NCBI GenBank assembly: GCA_965363355.1
Contig: CBDTTM010000163.1
Coordinates: forward strand, 1-5,829
DNA length: 5,829 bases
Source: CBDTTM01 sp965363355
Lineage (GTDB): Bacteria > Bacillota > Negativicutes > Selenomonadales > Selenomonadaceae
Direction of reading: 5' to 3'
How positions within the stretch are numbered: position 1 is the stretch's first letter; every line of letters starts with the position of its first letter. The notes below the pieces were generated by a model, which was given only the letters and a program-made list of their open reading frames with translations, was not told the DNA's origin and searched no databases. Of the stretch, positions 1 to 5,829 are shown one piece after another. A program made the translations under genes and the position numbers.

Positions 1-573
1 CCCCGCCGATGTCATATCACCAATTACCGTCACCGTCAATATTCCGGCAAGCGCATTAGCAAACAATGTCAGCGCGCCCTCGTAAACCGTAACAGTAACC
101 GCAGATAAACAAACACCTATTCCCATCGTCGATGCCAAGACCAAGGTAAAAACACCATCAATCACCGCTTTAGCAAACAATATTTCATGGTTACCATTCA
201 TACCGCTTTGTAAAGAACCGACAATCGCCATGGCTCCTACACAGACGACAAGAGTCGCCGTAACAAATCCTTCGGCAAACAAGTCATCTTTTCCCTTGCT
301 CACTTTATTTTGGAACCACTGTCCTAGGCGCTGTAGTTTCTCATCAAAATCGAACAACTCACCAACAATGATTCCAGCGACTACAGCTAAAACATCCGTC
401 ATCGGATTTTCACCTTTTAACGAACCGCTGATACCTATGTATAAAACGCAAAGTCCCAGTCCTTGAAGCAAAGATATCTTCATTTTTTCCGGTAAGCCTT
501 TCTTTAAAAGCAGTCCTGCAATCCCGCCAATAACGATAGCTCCACCATTGACCAACGCACCTGTCAGCACCAT
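1..573 (-). CDS. DUF554-family integral membrane protein (YdfK/YqgA-like), 3' end beyond the window
   Basis: Read from ATG at 573, the frame stays open for 191 codons to the left edge, so the C-terminus is missing; the family is usually about 220-240 residues, so most is present. The protein is very hydrophobic. It starts MVLTGALVNGGAIVIGG and has a glycine-rich first helix, a hydrophilic stretch with an acidic/basic segment at residues 71-100 (GELFDFDEKLQ), then the conserved-looking GFVTATLVVCVGAMAIVGS at 102-120 and a further helix at 135-155. This matches my memory of DUF554 proteins, which are multi-pass membrane proteins of unknown, possibly transport-related function. The start is not certain: there is no strong ribosome binding site, and an in-frame GTG at 594 (seven codons upstream, just after a TAG stop) is an alternative. 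The gene lies 103 bases downstream of aroB and may be transcribed separately or by read-through. Family assignment is fairly firm; function is unknown. Confidence 0.85.
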   Translation of the reverse strand, partial: MVLTGALVNGGAIVIGGIAGLLLKKGLPEKMKISLLQGLGLCVLYIGISGSLKGENPMTDVLAVVAGIIVGELFDFDEKLQRLGQWFQNKVSKGKDDLFAEGFVTATLVVCVGAMAIVGSLQSGMNGNHEILFAKAVIDGVFTLVLASTMGIGVCLSAVTVTVYEGALTLFANALAGILTVTVIGDMTSAG

Positions 574-607
574 TATGTCTACGCCCCGCTTCACTTCCTA
601 GATTTCC

Positions 608-639
608 AAAAATAACGACGCGCCAATAGACACGCCGTC
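608..639 (-). terminator. Weak terminator-like hairpin after aroB
   Basis: On the minus strand the arms GACGGCG (639-633) and CGCGTC (622-617) can form a six-pair stem with one bulged G and a 10-base loop. GTTA and then five T residues (612-608) follow. The stem is short and bulged, so it would be a poor intrinsic terminator and might allow read-through into the DUF554 gene. Confidence 0.35.
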
Positions 640-675
640 ATTTTATCATGAAAATATTGGTCTAAGTGATAAAAT
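640..675. repeat. Perfect 9-bp inverted repeat downstream of aroB
   Basis: ATTTTATCA at 640-648 is exactly complementary to TGATAAAAT at 667-675, with 18 bases between them; one wobble pair could extend the stem inward. It starts 2 bases past the aroB stop codon. The arms are AT-rich, so it is a weak RNA hairpin. It could be an mRNA 3'-end stabiliser, a protein-binding site or chance. Confidence 0.5.
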
Positions 676-676
676 C

Positions 677-1762
677 TCAGATGATGATATCTGCCATCAC
701 TTCTTTGACTAAAGTATCGGGTACATTTTTTTCAACCTGTACTGCCCCGATTGCATTCATTAAGACCCATTGTACATTTCCATTGACTGTTTTTTTATCA
801 TGGAAAATAATCTCAAACATCTTTTCAACCGTGCATCCAGCAGCTTTGACTGGCAAATGGAATTTTCGAATCAAGGTTTTGACTTTTTTGACCTTATCTT
901 CGTCAATCAATCCCATTTTCTGACTGATCTGAGCCGCACCCAGCATACCAATGGCGACGGCTTCACCATGATTATATTTCGCATAGCCTGTTTCGCTTTC
1001 AATAGCATGCGCCAAGGTATGACCGAAGTTCAAGATGATGCGAAGTCCGGATTCTTTTTCATCTTGGCTGACAACAGCTGCTTTGATCTCGCATGACCTA
1101 GCTACGATATGTACGATAGCTTCAATTTCAAGCCGCATGATTGCTTCCGCGTTTTCTTCCAAATAAGAAAAAAATGTTTGATCGTAAATAATTCCATACT
1201 TTATGATTTCAGACAAACCAGTGTAAATTTCTCGTTTTGGCAATGAGTTGAGCATAACTAAATCCATAAAGACTGCCTTAGGTTGATAAAATGCCCCGAT
1301 CATATTTTTCCCTAATGCGTGATTTACAGCAACTTTTCCTCCAACACTTGAATCAACTTGTGCCAAAAGACTCGTCGGCAGTTGTATAAAAGCGATTCCG
1401 CGCATGTATGTTGCGGCGATGAATCCAGCCAAGTCCCCTACTACACCACCACCCAGCGCAAATATCGCCGACTTGCGGTCAAGACCCATTTCAATTGCCT
1501 TTGTATAGATTTTTTCCGCAACAGCTAAAGATTTGGAGCTTTCTCCGGCTTCTACCATCAAAATTTCCGCTCGCAATCCTGCTTCTTTTAAAACAGCAAG
1601 GATTTTTTCACCATACAGAGGCCCTACAACTGTATCTGATATCAACAACGCCTTTTGGGAAAGGTTTTCCTGTTTGATAAAATCTGCTAAAGCCTCCGAT
1701 AAATCAGTTCCAATAAAAATGTCATAGCCAGCTTGTCCTAGATCTACTCTTACCTTACGCAC
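677..1762 (-). CDS. aroB: 3-dehydroquinate synthase
   Basis: This cytoplasmic enzyme makes 3-dehydroquinate from DAHP, the second step of the shikimate pathway, using NAD+ and a divalent metal. It is 361 residues, normal for the family. Visible motifs are the NAD-binding GGGVVGDLAGF (104-114), QLPTSLLAQVDSSVGGK (127-143), GKNMIGAFYQP (151-161), GLSEIIKYG (182-190), NFGHTLAHAIE (245-255) and YNHGEAVAIGM (263-273). The expected metal ligands are Glu185, His248 and His265, and the conserved active-site lysines Lys143, Lys152 and Lys188 are present, so the enzyme should be active. The start codon is GTG at 1762: an in-frame TGA lies three codons upstream, so no longer start is possible. AAGGA at 1778-1774 is a usable but distant (11-base) ribosome binding site. 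The start overlaps the end of aroK by 8 bases, which indicates translational coupling as the last gene of aroC-aroK-aroB. Confidence 0.97.
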   Translation of the reverse strand: MRKVRVDLGQAGYDIFIGTDLSEALADFIKQENLSQKALLISDTVVGPLYGEKILAVLKEAGLRAEILMVEAGESSKSLAVAEKIYTKAIEMGLDRKSAIFALGGGVVGDLAGFIAATYMRGIAFIQLPTSLLAQVDSSVGGKVAVNHALGKNMIGAFYQPKAVFMDLVMLNSLPKREIYTGLSEIIKYGIIYDQTFFSYLEENAEAIMRLEIEAIVHIVARSCEIKAAVVSQDEKESGLRIILNFGHTLAHAIESETGYAKYNHGEAVAIGMLGAAQISQKMGLIDEDKVKKVKTLIRKFHLPVKAAGCTVEKMFEIIFHDKKTVNGNVQWVLMNAIGAVQVEKNVPDTLVKEVMADIII

Positions 1763-2285
1763 GCGGCTTCACGTCCTTTCTCACAAAGGTCAATATTTTC
1801 TCAACAACTTGTAAAGGCGTTAAATCCCCTGTATCGATGATTAAATCCGCTTGCTTATAAAGCGATGATCGCTCAAGCTGCAATTTTTCAATGAGCTCGC
1901 GCCGTTCACCTACTGTGCAGCGTTCCAAAATCGGCCGTGTATTTTTACGCCCGGTTCGCTCAAGAATAACCTCAACCGATGCGGTAAGCGAAACTACGAT
2001 GCTGTTGTCACGCAGCACTTTGCTATTGGCTGGGTTTAGTACCGTTCCACCACCAGTTGCAATAACAAGCTGTTTTTGCCGAGAAATCTTTTGGACAACC
2101 GCCGCTTCTTTCTGGCGAAAATACTTTTCACCAAAGTTAGCGAACATGTCTTTGATCGTCATTTTATTGTCTTTTTCTATCTTATAATCCGTATCAACAA
2201 ATGCATAGCCCAGTCGATTCGCCAGCAAACGACCTGTGCTTGTTTTGCCTGTGCCCATAAAACCAATCAATACGATATTTCTCAT
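1755..2285 (-). CDS. aroK: Shikimate kinase
   Basis: This cytoplasmic enzyme phosphorylates shikimate at the 3-hydroxyl with ATP, the fifth pathway step. At 176 residues it has normal length for a single-domain shikimate kinase of the NMP-kinase fold. The P-loop is GFMGTGKTS (8-16). Shikimate-binding residues are recognisable as Asp33 (in VDTD), Arg57 (in YFRQKE), the GGG at 78-80, and Arg139 (in LERSSLY). Arg117 (in NTRPIL) sits in the lid region. The ATG at 2285 comes 2 bases after the aroC stop, and its ribosome binding site GGTGAG lies inside the last codons of aroC with 5 bases of spacing, so translation is probably coupled to aroC. The 3' end overlaps the aroB start. The symbol aroK rather than aroL is chosen by convention; the sequence does not separate the two isozyme names. 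Confidence 0.96.
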   Translation of the reverse strand: MRNIVLIGFMGTGKTSTGRLLANRLGYAFVDTDYKIEKDNKMTIKDMFANFGEKYFRQKEAAVVQKISRQKQLVIATGGGTVLNPANSKVLRDNSIVVSLTASVEVILERTGRKNTRPILERCTVGERRELIEKLQLERSSLYKQADLIIDTGDLTPLQVVEKILTFVRKDVKPRA

Positions 2286-2287
2286 AC

Positions 2288-3436
2288 TTACTCACCCGAT
2301 ATCCGATTCTCATAATGCGCAATGGCAGCTTTCAAATCGCCTAGCGTATCGCCGCCGAATTTTTCAAGTAAAGCTTCCGCCAAAACAAAAGCTGTCATGG
2401 CTTCGCCTACGACCGATGCAGCCGAAACCGCACAAACATCACTGCGTTCTTTGCAAGCCAATACCTCTTCTTTCGTATCGATATCAACCGAATGAAGCGG
2501 TGTCATCAAGGTAGGGATTGGTTTCATAACGGCCCGAGCCACAATGTGCTCACCATTGCTCATGCCGCCTTCAATACCACCAGCACGATTCGTTTTACGA
2601 TATACCTGTTTTTTCTCATCAAAGAACATTTCATCATGCGCTTTGCTGCCAGGAATATCTGCATAAGCAAAACCAGCACCGATTTCAACACCTTTGATGG
2701 CTTGTATCGACATCAACGCACTGGTCAGTCTGGCATCGAGACGGCGATCCCATTGAATGTGGCTGCCAAGACCTACTGGTGCGCCAGTCACGATAACCTC
2801 GAATACCCCGCCCAAAGTATCCCCAGCCGCCTTTGCTTTTTCAATGGTTTCTTTCATTTTTTCTTCTGCTGCAGGATCTGCACAGTTTAGTTCTGATGCA
2901 GCTTGTCGTTTAGCCAAGGGATCGATGTTTTTATCATCTACGGTAATCGATCCGATATTTACAACATGTGACAAAATTTCTATCCCGCAAGCTTTAAGGA
3001 GCTGCTTTGCTAACCCACCAACAGCAACTCTAGCAGCTGTTTCCCTAGCACTGGCGCGTTCAAGGATATCTCGAATGTCTTTCCGATCGTATTTTTGTGT
3101 ACCAATCAAATCAGCATGTCCCGGTCTAGCTGCGGTAACAGCTGCACCAAACGGTTCGCCACTAACCGACATTCGCTCTGTCCAATTTCCCCAATCCTTA
3201 TTTGCAACTTTTAATGTAATAGGGTCCCCCATCGTTTCGCCAAAACGAACTCCGGAGAGAATTTCGACTTTATCTGTCTCTATCTTCATTCGACCGCCAC
3301 GGCCGTAGCCTTTTTGGCGACGAGCCATATCTAGATTCATCGATTCTACATCGATCGGCAAACCTGCTGGAATTCCTTCTACAATCGCAGTCAAACACTG
3401 ACCATGCGACTCTCCCGCTGTTAAAAAGCGAAACAT
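2288..3436 (-). CDS. aroC: Chorismate synthase
   Basis: This enzyme converts EPSP to chorismate, the last shikimate step, using reduced FMN without net redox change. It is 382 residues from ATG 3436, normal for the family. Family motifs occur in order: GESHG near the N-terminus with the catalytic His11, RRQKGYGRGGRM (39-50), ARPGHADLIG with the second catalytic His107, ERASARETAAR (126-136), GLGSHIQWDRRLDAR (222-236), NRAGGIEGGMSNG (283-295) and RSDVCAVSAASVVGE (331-345). I chose the start at 3436 because the protein then begins MFRFLTAGESHG, as in other chorismate synthases, and GAGGTG lies 7 bases upstream. The longer ATG at 3451 overlaps that ribosome binding site and would add five atypical residues. 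It is the first gene of the aro operon, with a candidate promoter upstream. How the FMN is reduced cannot be judged from here. Confidence 0.97.
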   Translation of the reverse strand: MFRFLTAGESHGQCLTAIVEGIPAGLPIDVESMNLDMARRQKGYGRGGRMKIETDKVEILSGVRFGETMGDPITLKVANKDWGNWTERMSVSGEPFGAAVTAARPGHADLIGTQKYDRKDIRDILERASARETAARVAVGGLAKQLLKACGIEILSHVVNIGSITVDDKNIDPLAKRQAASELNCADPAAEEKMKETIEKAKAAGDTLGGVFEVIVTGAPVGLGSHIQWDRRLDARLTSALMSIQAIKGVEIGAGFAYADIPGSKAHDEMFFDEKKQVYRKTNRAGGIEGGMSNGEHIVARAVMKPIPTLMTPLHSVDIDTKEEVLACKERSDVCAVSAASVVGEAMTAFVLAEALLEKFGGDTLGDLKAAIAHYENRISGE

Positions 3437-3443
3437 ATAAATG

Positions 3444-3449
3444 CACCTC
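3444..3449 (-). promoter_or_regulatory. Ribosome binding site of aroC
   Basis: GAGGTG on the minus strand lies 7 bases before ATG 3436. It decides the start, because the in-frame ATG at 3451 runs into this site. Confidence 0.75.
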
Positions 3450-3463
3450 ATTTGTTCATTTGT
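3448..3463. repeat. Tandem 8-bp repeat in the aroC leader
   Basis: TCATTTGT occurs twice back to back (3448-3455 and 3456-3463), immediately before and partly over the aroC ribosome binding site. It is short and AT-rich, so it may be chance. Confidence 0.5.
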
Positions 3464-3494
3464 TTATAAAAAAATATAAAGTCCCATGTTATAT

Positions 3495-3523
3495 AGTTTA
3501 TTCGATGATACAATATAAATCAA
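3495..3523 (-). promoter_or_regulatory. Candidate sigma-70-type promoter for aroC-aroK-aroB
   Basis: On the minus strand TTGATT (3523-3518) and TAAACT (3500-3495) are separated by 17 bases, close to the TTGACA/TATAAT consensus. Transcription would begin near 3488, giving a leader of about 50 bases. That is too short for a T-box or a leader-peptide attenuator. The region is AT-rich, so other -10-like hexamers exist nearby (for example TAACAT). Confidence 0.5.
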
Positions 3524-3574
3524 GTTCCGCCTGCTAGAAAATATGTACGTGTCCAGGAGATTTATTTTACTTTT

Positions 3575-4123
3575 TTAGCCATTCGACTTCTCTATCTCCA
3601 TTTCAGCGTACGTTTCAATGACCATTTTGCAATTCAAGCGATGTTCTTCGGCTTGAACTGATAACTTTTTTATACAAACAAACGGCTGCATTTTTTCTAT
3701 TTCTTGTAAAAATGCAACTAATGAAAAATAATCCCCATAGAATTCCATTGCAAAAGCCACACTGCGAATTTCATCTTGCTGCTTAATTACATCCGGCTTC
3801 ATTGCCGCCAAAAAAATTTTGTGTTTTTGTGCAAAAGTTTCCATTGATCGTATAAACTTGCTTATTTGCATGGTTTCCGGCAACATCATCTCTACAATTG
3901 CCTCTTTTTCATCTATCTCTTTTTCATAAGAAGCAAGATCAGGGTGTTCATTTAAAAAATTTTTTACAAGAATCAATTTTTTTTGATTTTCCTTTTGCAC
4001 TGCTTTTTGATTCATTATATTCTCTTGCTGTGGCATATATACACCATAAAAAAATCCTATAGAAATAATAAGCAGACCTCCTATACAGACGGCCAGTCCT
4101 TGTTTCCCCTTAATCTGCTTCAT
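3575..4123 (-). CDS. pilO: PilO-like type IV pilus inner-membrane assembly protein
   Basis: This is probably the PilO subunit (GspM-like) of the PilM-PilN-PilO alignment complex that connects the cytoplasmic pilus motor to the extracytoplasmic side. It has 182 residues from ATG 4123. The layout is a short basic N-terminus, one membrane helix (about residues 9-30, including AVCIGGLLIISIGFFYG), a charged coiled-coil-like segment to about residue 75, then a small alpha/beta domain. That domain includes VAFAMEFYGDYFSLVAFLQEIE (about 122-143), which fits the strand-glycine-helix pattern typical of PilO. I chose ATG 4123 because GTGAGG lies 7 bases before it; the ATG at 4129 is only 1 base from that site. 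The start overlaps the preceding gene by 14 bases, so the two should be co-translated as partners. The assignment rests on topology and neighbours more than on strong motifs. No pilP follows; the next gene is aroC. Confidence 0.75.
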   Translation of the reverse strand: MKQIKGKQGLAVCIGGLLIISIGFFYGVYMPQQENIMNQKAVQKENQKKLILVKNFLNEHPDLASYEKEIDEKEAIVEMMLPETMQISKFIRSMETFAQKHKIFLAAMKPDVIKQQDEIRSVAFAMEFYGDYFSLVAFLQEIEKMQPFVCIKKLSVQAEEHRLNCKMVIETYAEMEIEKSNG

Positions 4124-5351
4124 TTTCATGCCTCACTTCAGCAAAATTCACTTGTAAAACAAAATGCAATCCATTTTCTTTTGTATCGATTATTTTTTTT
4201 TCTGAATTAATCAATTGTACTTTTTTAAAGGCATCATCGTCCTCTATGCTCCCCATAAATTTTGACAAAGCCATATAATTCTCGGCTTCACCACTGATTA
4301 TAAATCCATGGTCATCTCTAATTTCCACACCAGTAAGATGAACTTTCCCTATAGGCAAAAGACCTAAATGCACCAAAATGCTTTGTCCATAAATCCTTTG
4401 TGTTGATAAATTTTCTAATATATGATTTTTCTGTTCGATTTTCTCTTGTTTGCTTATCAAGGCTTCTCTTTTTTCTTCACTTTTCCTGAGCAAAGCTAAT
4501 TCTGTAACTTGGTCTTCTTGCAGTCTAGACAACGTTTGCAATTGAAAACAGCCTTGCAGATAAAGACCTAACACACAAAAAAACCATAGCAAAATTATAC
4601 CTCCATAAAGCCTTGACCAACAAAAACAGGATTCACTCTCACCTTGCGGCAATATATTGATCATTTGCTCTCGCTTTTTGGGATAACAGGCCGCCTGGAG
4701 TGCAGCAAAAAAGCCAGTATCTAAAAAAAAATCAGGAGATACTGTAGTTTCATTAAACTGAAATACCTGCGACCAAAGCTTAAAGTCAAGCTGTAAATGA
4801 TTTTCACTACAATCTTTTTGAAAACCAGTTTGCTGCCTTACCAAGCCTAAAACCGTTATGTCATTTTCGCGAAATGCATTTAAAAGCTCTTCTAAACGAG
4901 ATAATTCAACTGCTTGTATTTCAACGAATACCTCTGCATTATTTTCTTCTATTTTACAGAAACCATATACAGCCGACTCCTCTGAAAAAGAAAAAATATC
5001 TTCTATTTCCCATTTTATGGCTTCTGACAACTCTTTTTGCTCCATTACTGGAAATTCTTTTTGTAACGAAACTACTTTATTTTCTGCCAAGCATATGATG
5101 CTTTGCGAATATGGCAGCCCTTCAGTTTCTGCTGCTTTTTGGATTTGTTCGGCTATAAACGAAACTTTTTCATTTATCGTCGAACAAGGTAAACACACTA
5201 GTTTTTCAATAATTGCCTTTGCTTTTTGAAATTTCAATGCAGCTAAAAAGATTGCTTCTTCTGTCCAAAAAATCCCCATTGTATTTACATAGTTTTTTTC
5301 AAACAAAATTTCATAAATATTTTTAACGTAGTCCATCTTTTCAAATCGCAT
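4110..5351 (-). CDS. PilM-PilN fusion-like (GspL-like) pilus assembly protein
   Basis: This is probably the platform protein that couples the cytoplasmic motor to PilO. It has 413 residues from ATG 5351, which overlaps the previous TAA by one base (TAATG) and has GGTGGG 7 bases upstream; the GTG at 5363 lies within that site. Residues 1-165 resemble the first part of PilM/GspL-type actin-like domains: a beta-rich start, FPVMEQKELSEAIKWEIEDI (about 100-119), then FVEIQAVELSRLEELLNAF. After about residue 170 the second actin-like half (phosphate- and adenosine-binding segments of PilM) is not recognisable. The protein continues to INILP (231-235), a signature of PilN N-termini, then a single membrane helix (about 247-269), a charged coiled coil (to about 318) and a small alpha/beta domain with HLTGVEIRDDHGFIISGEAE, as in PilN. 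Separate PilM plus PilN would total over 500 residues. It contains 9-base A and T runs. Class is fairly sure; subunit name is open. Confidence 0.72.
   Translation of the reverse strand: MRFEKMDYVKNIYEILFEKNYVNTMGIFWTEEAIFLAALKFQKAKAIIEKLVCLPCSTINEKVSFIAEQIQKAAETEGLPYSQSIICLAENKVVSLQKEFPVMEQKELSEAIKWEIEDIFSFSEESAVYGFCKIEENNAEVFVEIQAVELSRLEELLNAFRENDITVLGLVRQQTGFQKDCSENHLQLDFKLWSQVFQFNETTVSPDFFLDTGFFAALQAACYPKKREQMINILPQGESESCFCWSRLYGGIILLWFFCVLGLYLQGCFQLQTLSRLQEDQVTELALLRKSEEKREALISKQEKIEQKNHILENLSTQRIYGQSILVHLGLLPIGKVHLTGVEIRDDHGFIISGEAENYMALSKFMGSIEDDDAFKKVQLINSEKKIIDTKENGLHFVLQVNFAEVRHENEAD
4131..4136 (-). promoter_or_regulatory. Ribosome binding site of the pilO-like gene
   Basis: GTGAGG on the minus strand lies 7 bases before ATG 4123 and inside the end of the preceding gene. 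It favours the shorter pilO start over ATG 4129. Confidence 0.6.
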
Positions 5352-5800
5352 TATTTTTCCCACCGTTCAACAACAAATCCACTTTCTGTTGGTAGCAAAT
5401 AAACAAACACCTGTCCTTGCTGCCCATGAAAATTAGACATAGACATCAGTACATAGCGGAAATCATCATAAACCAGATACACTTGATAGTTTGATTCATT
5501 TTCTGGTATTGCAGCGGATATTACCACGGCTGCATACTCAGGATATTTTGGGTTTTTGGCTTTCATAAGCCAACTTCCATCCTCCTTTAATTTCAATATA
5601 GCTCTTTCCGCGCCGCTTTCCGCAAGAGCTTGCGCTGTTAAACCATCACTAAACCCATCTATTATTTTTTTCTCATTTCTCCCCAGCGTCAACACAGCCA
5701 TCGAAAAGAACACAATGATACCAAATAAACAAATTGCAAGAACAGAGGCTACTCCTTTTTCATTATTGTATTTGATATTCAACAACTCCAAATCAATCAT
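5351..5800 (-). CDS. PilX/GspK-like minor prepilin (type IV pilin-like N-terminus)
   Basis: This is a 149-residue protein from ATG 5800. It has a hydrophilic leader of 16 residues ending NNEKG, then a hydrophobic helix VASVLAICLFGIIVFFSMAVL (17-37), which is the layout of a prepilin cut after glycine by prepilin peptidase. The following AQALAESGAERAI (56-68) resembles the AFQAAEAAL pattern of PilX N-terminal domains. Mature position 5 is leucine, not the usual glutamate; PilX and GspK family members can also lack it and tend to sit at the pilus tip. The C-terminal region (about 75-149) has no motif I recognise. The stop overlaps the next gene by one base. The start is uncertain: no ribosome binding site precedes ATG 5800, and GTG 5824 in the same frame would extend the leader to 24 residues but lies too near the window edge to judge. 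Confidence 0.7.
   Translation of the reverse strand: MIDLELLNIKYNNEKGVASVLAICLFGIIVFFSMAVLTLGRNEKKIIDGFSDGLTAQALAESGAERAILKLKEDGSWLMKAKNPKYPEYAAVVISAAIPENESNYQVYLVYDDFRYVLMSMSNFHGQQGQVFVYLLPTESGFVVERWEK
5359..5364 (-). promoter_or_regulatory. Ribosome binding site of the PilM-PilN fusion gene
   Basis: GGTGGG on the minus strand lies 7 bases before ATG 5351, within the last codons of the prepilin gene. It overlaps the in-frame GTG 5363, which is therefore unlikely to be the start. Confidence 0.55.
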
Positions 5801-5829
5801 TTTTTTGATTTTGCATCGCTGCACCTGTT
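5797..5829 (-). CDS. Possible 3' end of an upstream pilus gene
   Basis: One frame reads ten codons from the right edge to a TGA at 5799-5797 that overlaps ATG 5800 as ATGA, a common arrangement of coupled genes. A second frame also stays open to the edge, ending ATGQNQKND-like (AAMQNQKND) at a TGA at 5795-5793. Which, if either, is the true tail of an upstream gene cannot be decided from so few bases. Confidence 0.25.
   Translation of the reverse strand, partial: NRCSDAKSKK

Noticed and set aside
230..466. Plus-strand 78-codon open frame at the left end
   Set aside because: The minus strand here encodes a clear DUF554 membrane protein. The plus-strand translation is low-complexity and Ser/Thr/Pro-rich, typical of the complement of a hydrophobic gene.
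666..1096. Plus-strand open frames of 85 and 108 codons opposite the end of aroB
   Set aside because: They are antisense to conserved aroB sequence and overlap each other, with no convincing ribosome binding site or protein family.
2757..3308. Plus-strand open frame of 183 codons opposite aroC
   Set aside because: It lies entirely antisense to aroC, whose motifs are unmistakable. Its translation is rich in Ser, Pro and Ala without a recognisable domain, as expected for a shadow of a codon-biased gene.
3436..3451. Longer aroC start at ATG 3451
   Set aside because: It overlaps the GAGGTG ribosome binding site and adds five residues before the usual chorismate synthase N-terminus.
3466..3482. 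TTATA-T6-TATAA self-complementary stretch upstream of aroC
   Set aside because: It consists only of A and T, with a T-only loop. Such stretches are common in this AT-rich intergenic region and no function can be supported.
3437..3494. T-box, riboswitch or attenuator in the aroC leader
   Set aside because: The leader from the candidate promoter is only about 50 bases, very AT-rich, and shows no T-box sequence, tryptophan- or phenylalanine-rich leader peptide or paired alternative hairpins.
3525..3560. Possible terminator after pilO formed by CCTG and CAGG
   Set aside because: The stem has only four pairs with a loop of about 20 bases and no T run after it, so it does not qualify as an intrinsic terminator.

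Overview
The window carries seven genes, all on the minus strand. They fall into three blocks, given here in transcription order (right to left).

Block 1 (about 5829-3575) is the distal part of a type IV pilus / type II secretion-like assembly operon. It holds a short prepilin-like protein with a PilX/GspK-type N-terminus, a protein that joins a PilM-like cytoplasmic part to a PilN-like membrane and extracytoplasmic part, and a PilO-like protein. The three genes overlap by 1 and 14 bases, so they are very likely co-translated. The DNA is visibly AT-rich.

Block 2 (3523-677) is a compact shikimate-pathway operon, aroC-aroK-aroB (chorismate synthase, shikimate kinase, 3-dehydroquinate synthase). 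It follows a roughly 140-base intergenic region with a plausible sigma-70-type promoter. aroC and aroK are 2 bases apart, and aroK and aroB overlap by 8 bases. Steps 2, 5 and 7 of the seven-step route to chorismate are therefore expressed together. Base composition is clearly more GC-rich than in block 1.

Block 3 (573-1) is the first 191 codons of a DUF554-family (YdfK/YqgA-like) integral membrane protein that runs off the left edge. A weak terminator-like hairpin and a perfect 9-bp inverted repeat lie between it and aroB.

The gene families, the low to moderate GC, the AGG-type ribosome binding sites and the protein sequences suggest a Bacillota member. The pilus genes beside an aroC-K-B cluster and a DUF554 gene would fit the Negativicutes (diderm, Sporomusa/Selenomonas-like), but that placement is inference. 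Most of the window is ordinary housekeeping sequence. The part most worth a second look is the pilus module, above all the PilM-PilN fusion, which seems to have lost the second half of the actin-like fold. I found no RNA genes, CRISPR arrays, mobile elements or intergenic stretch longer than about 150 bases.
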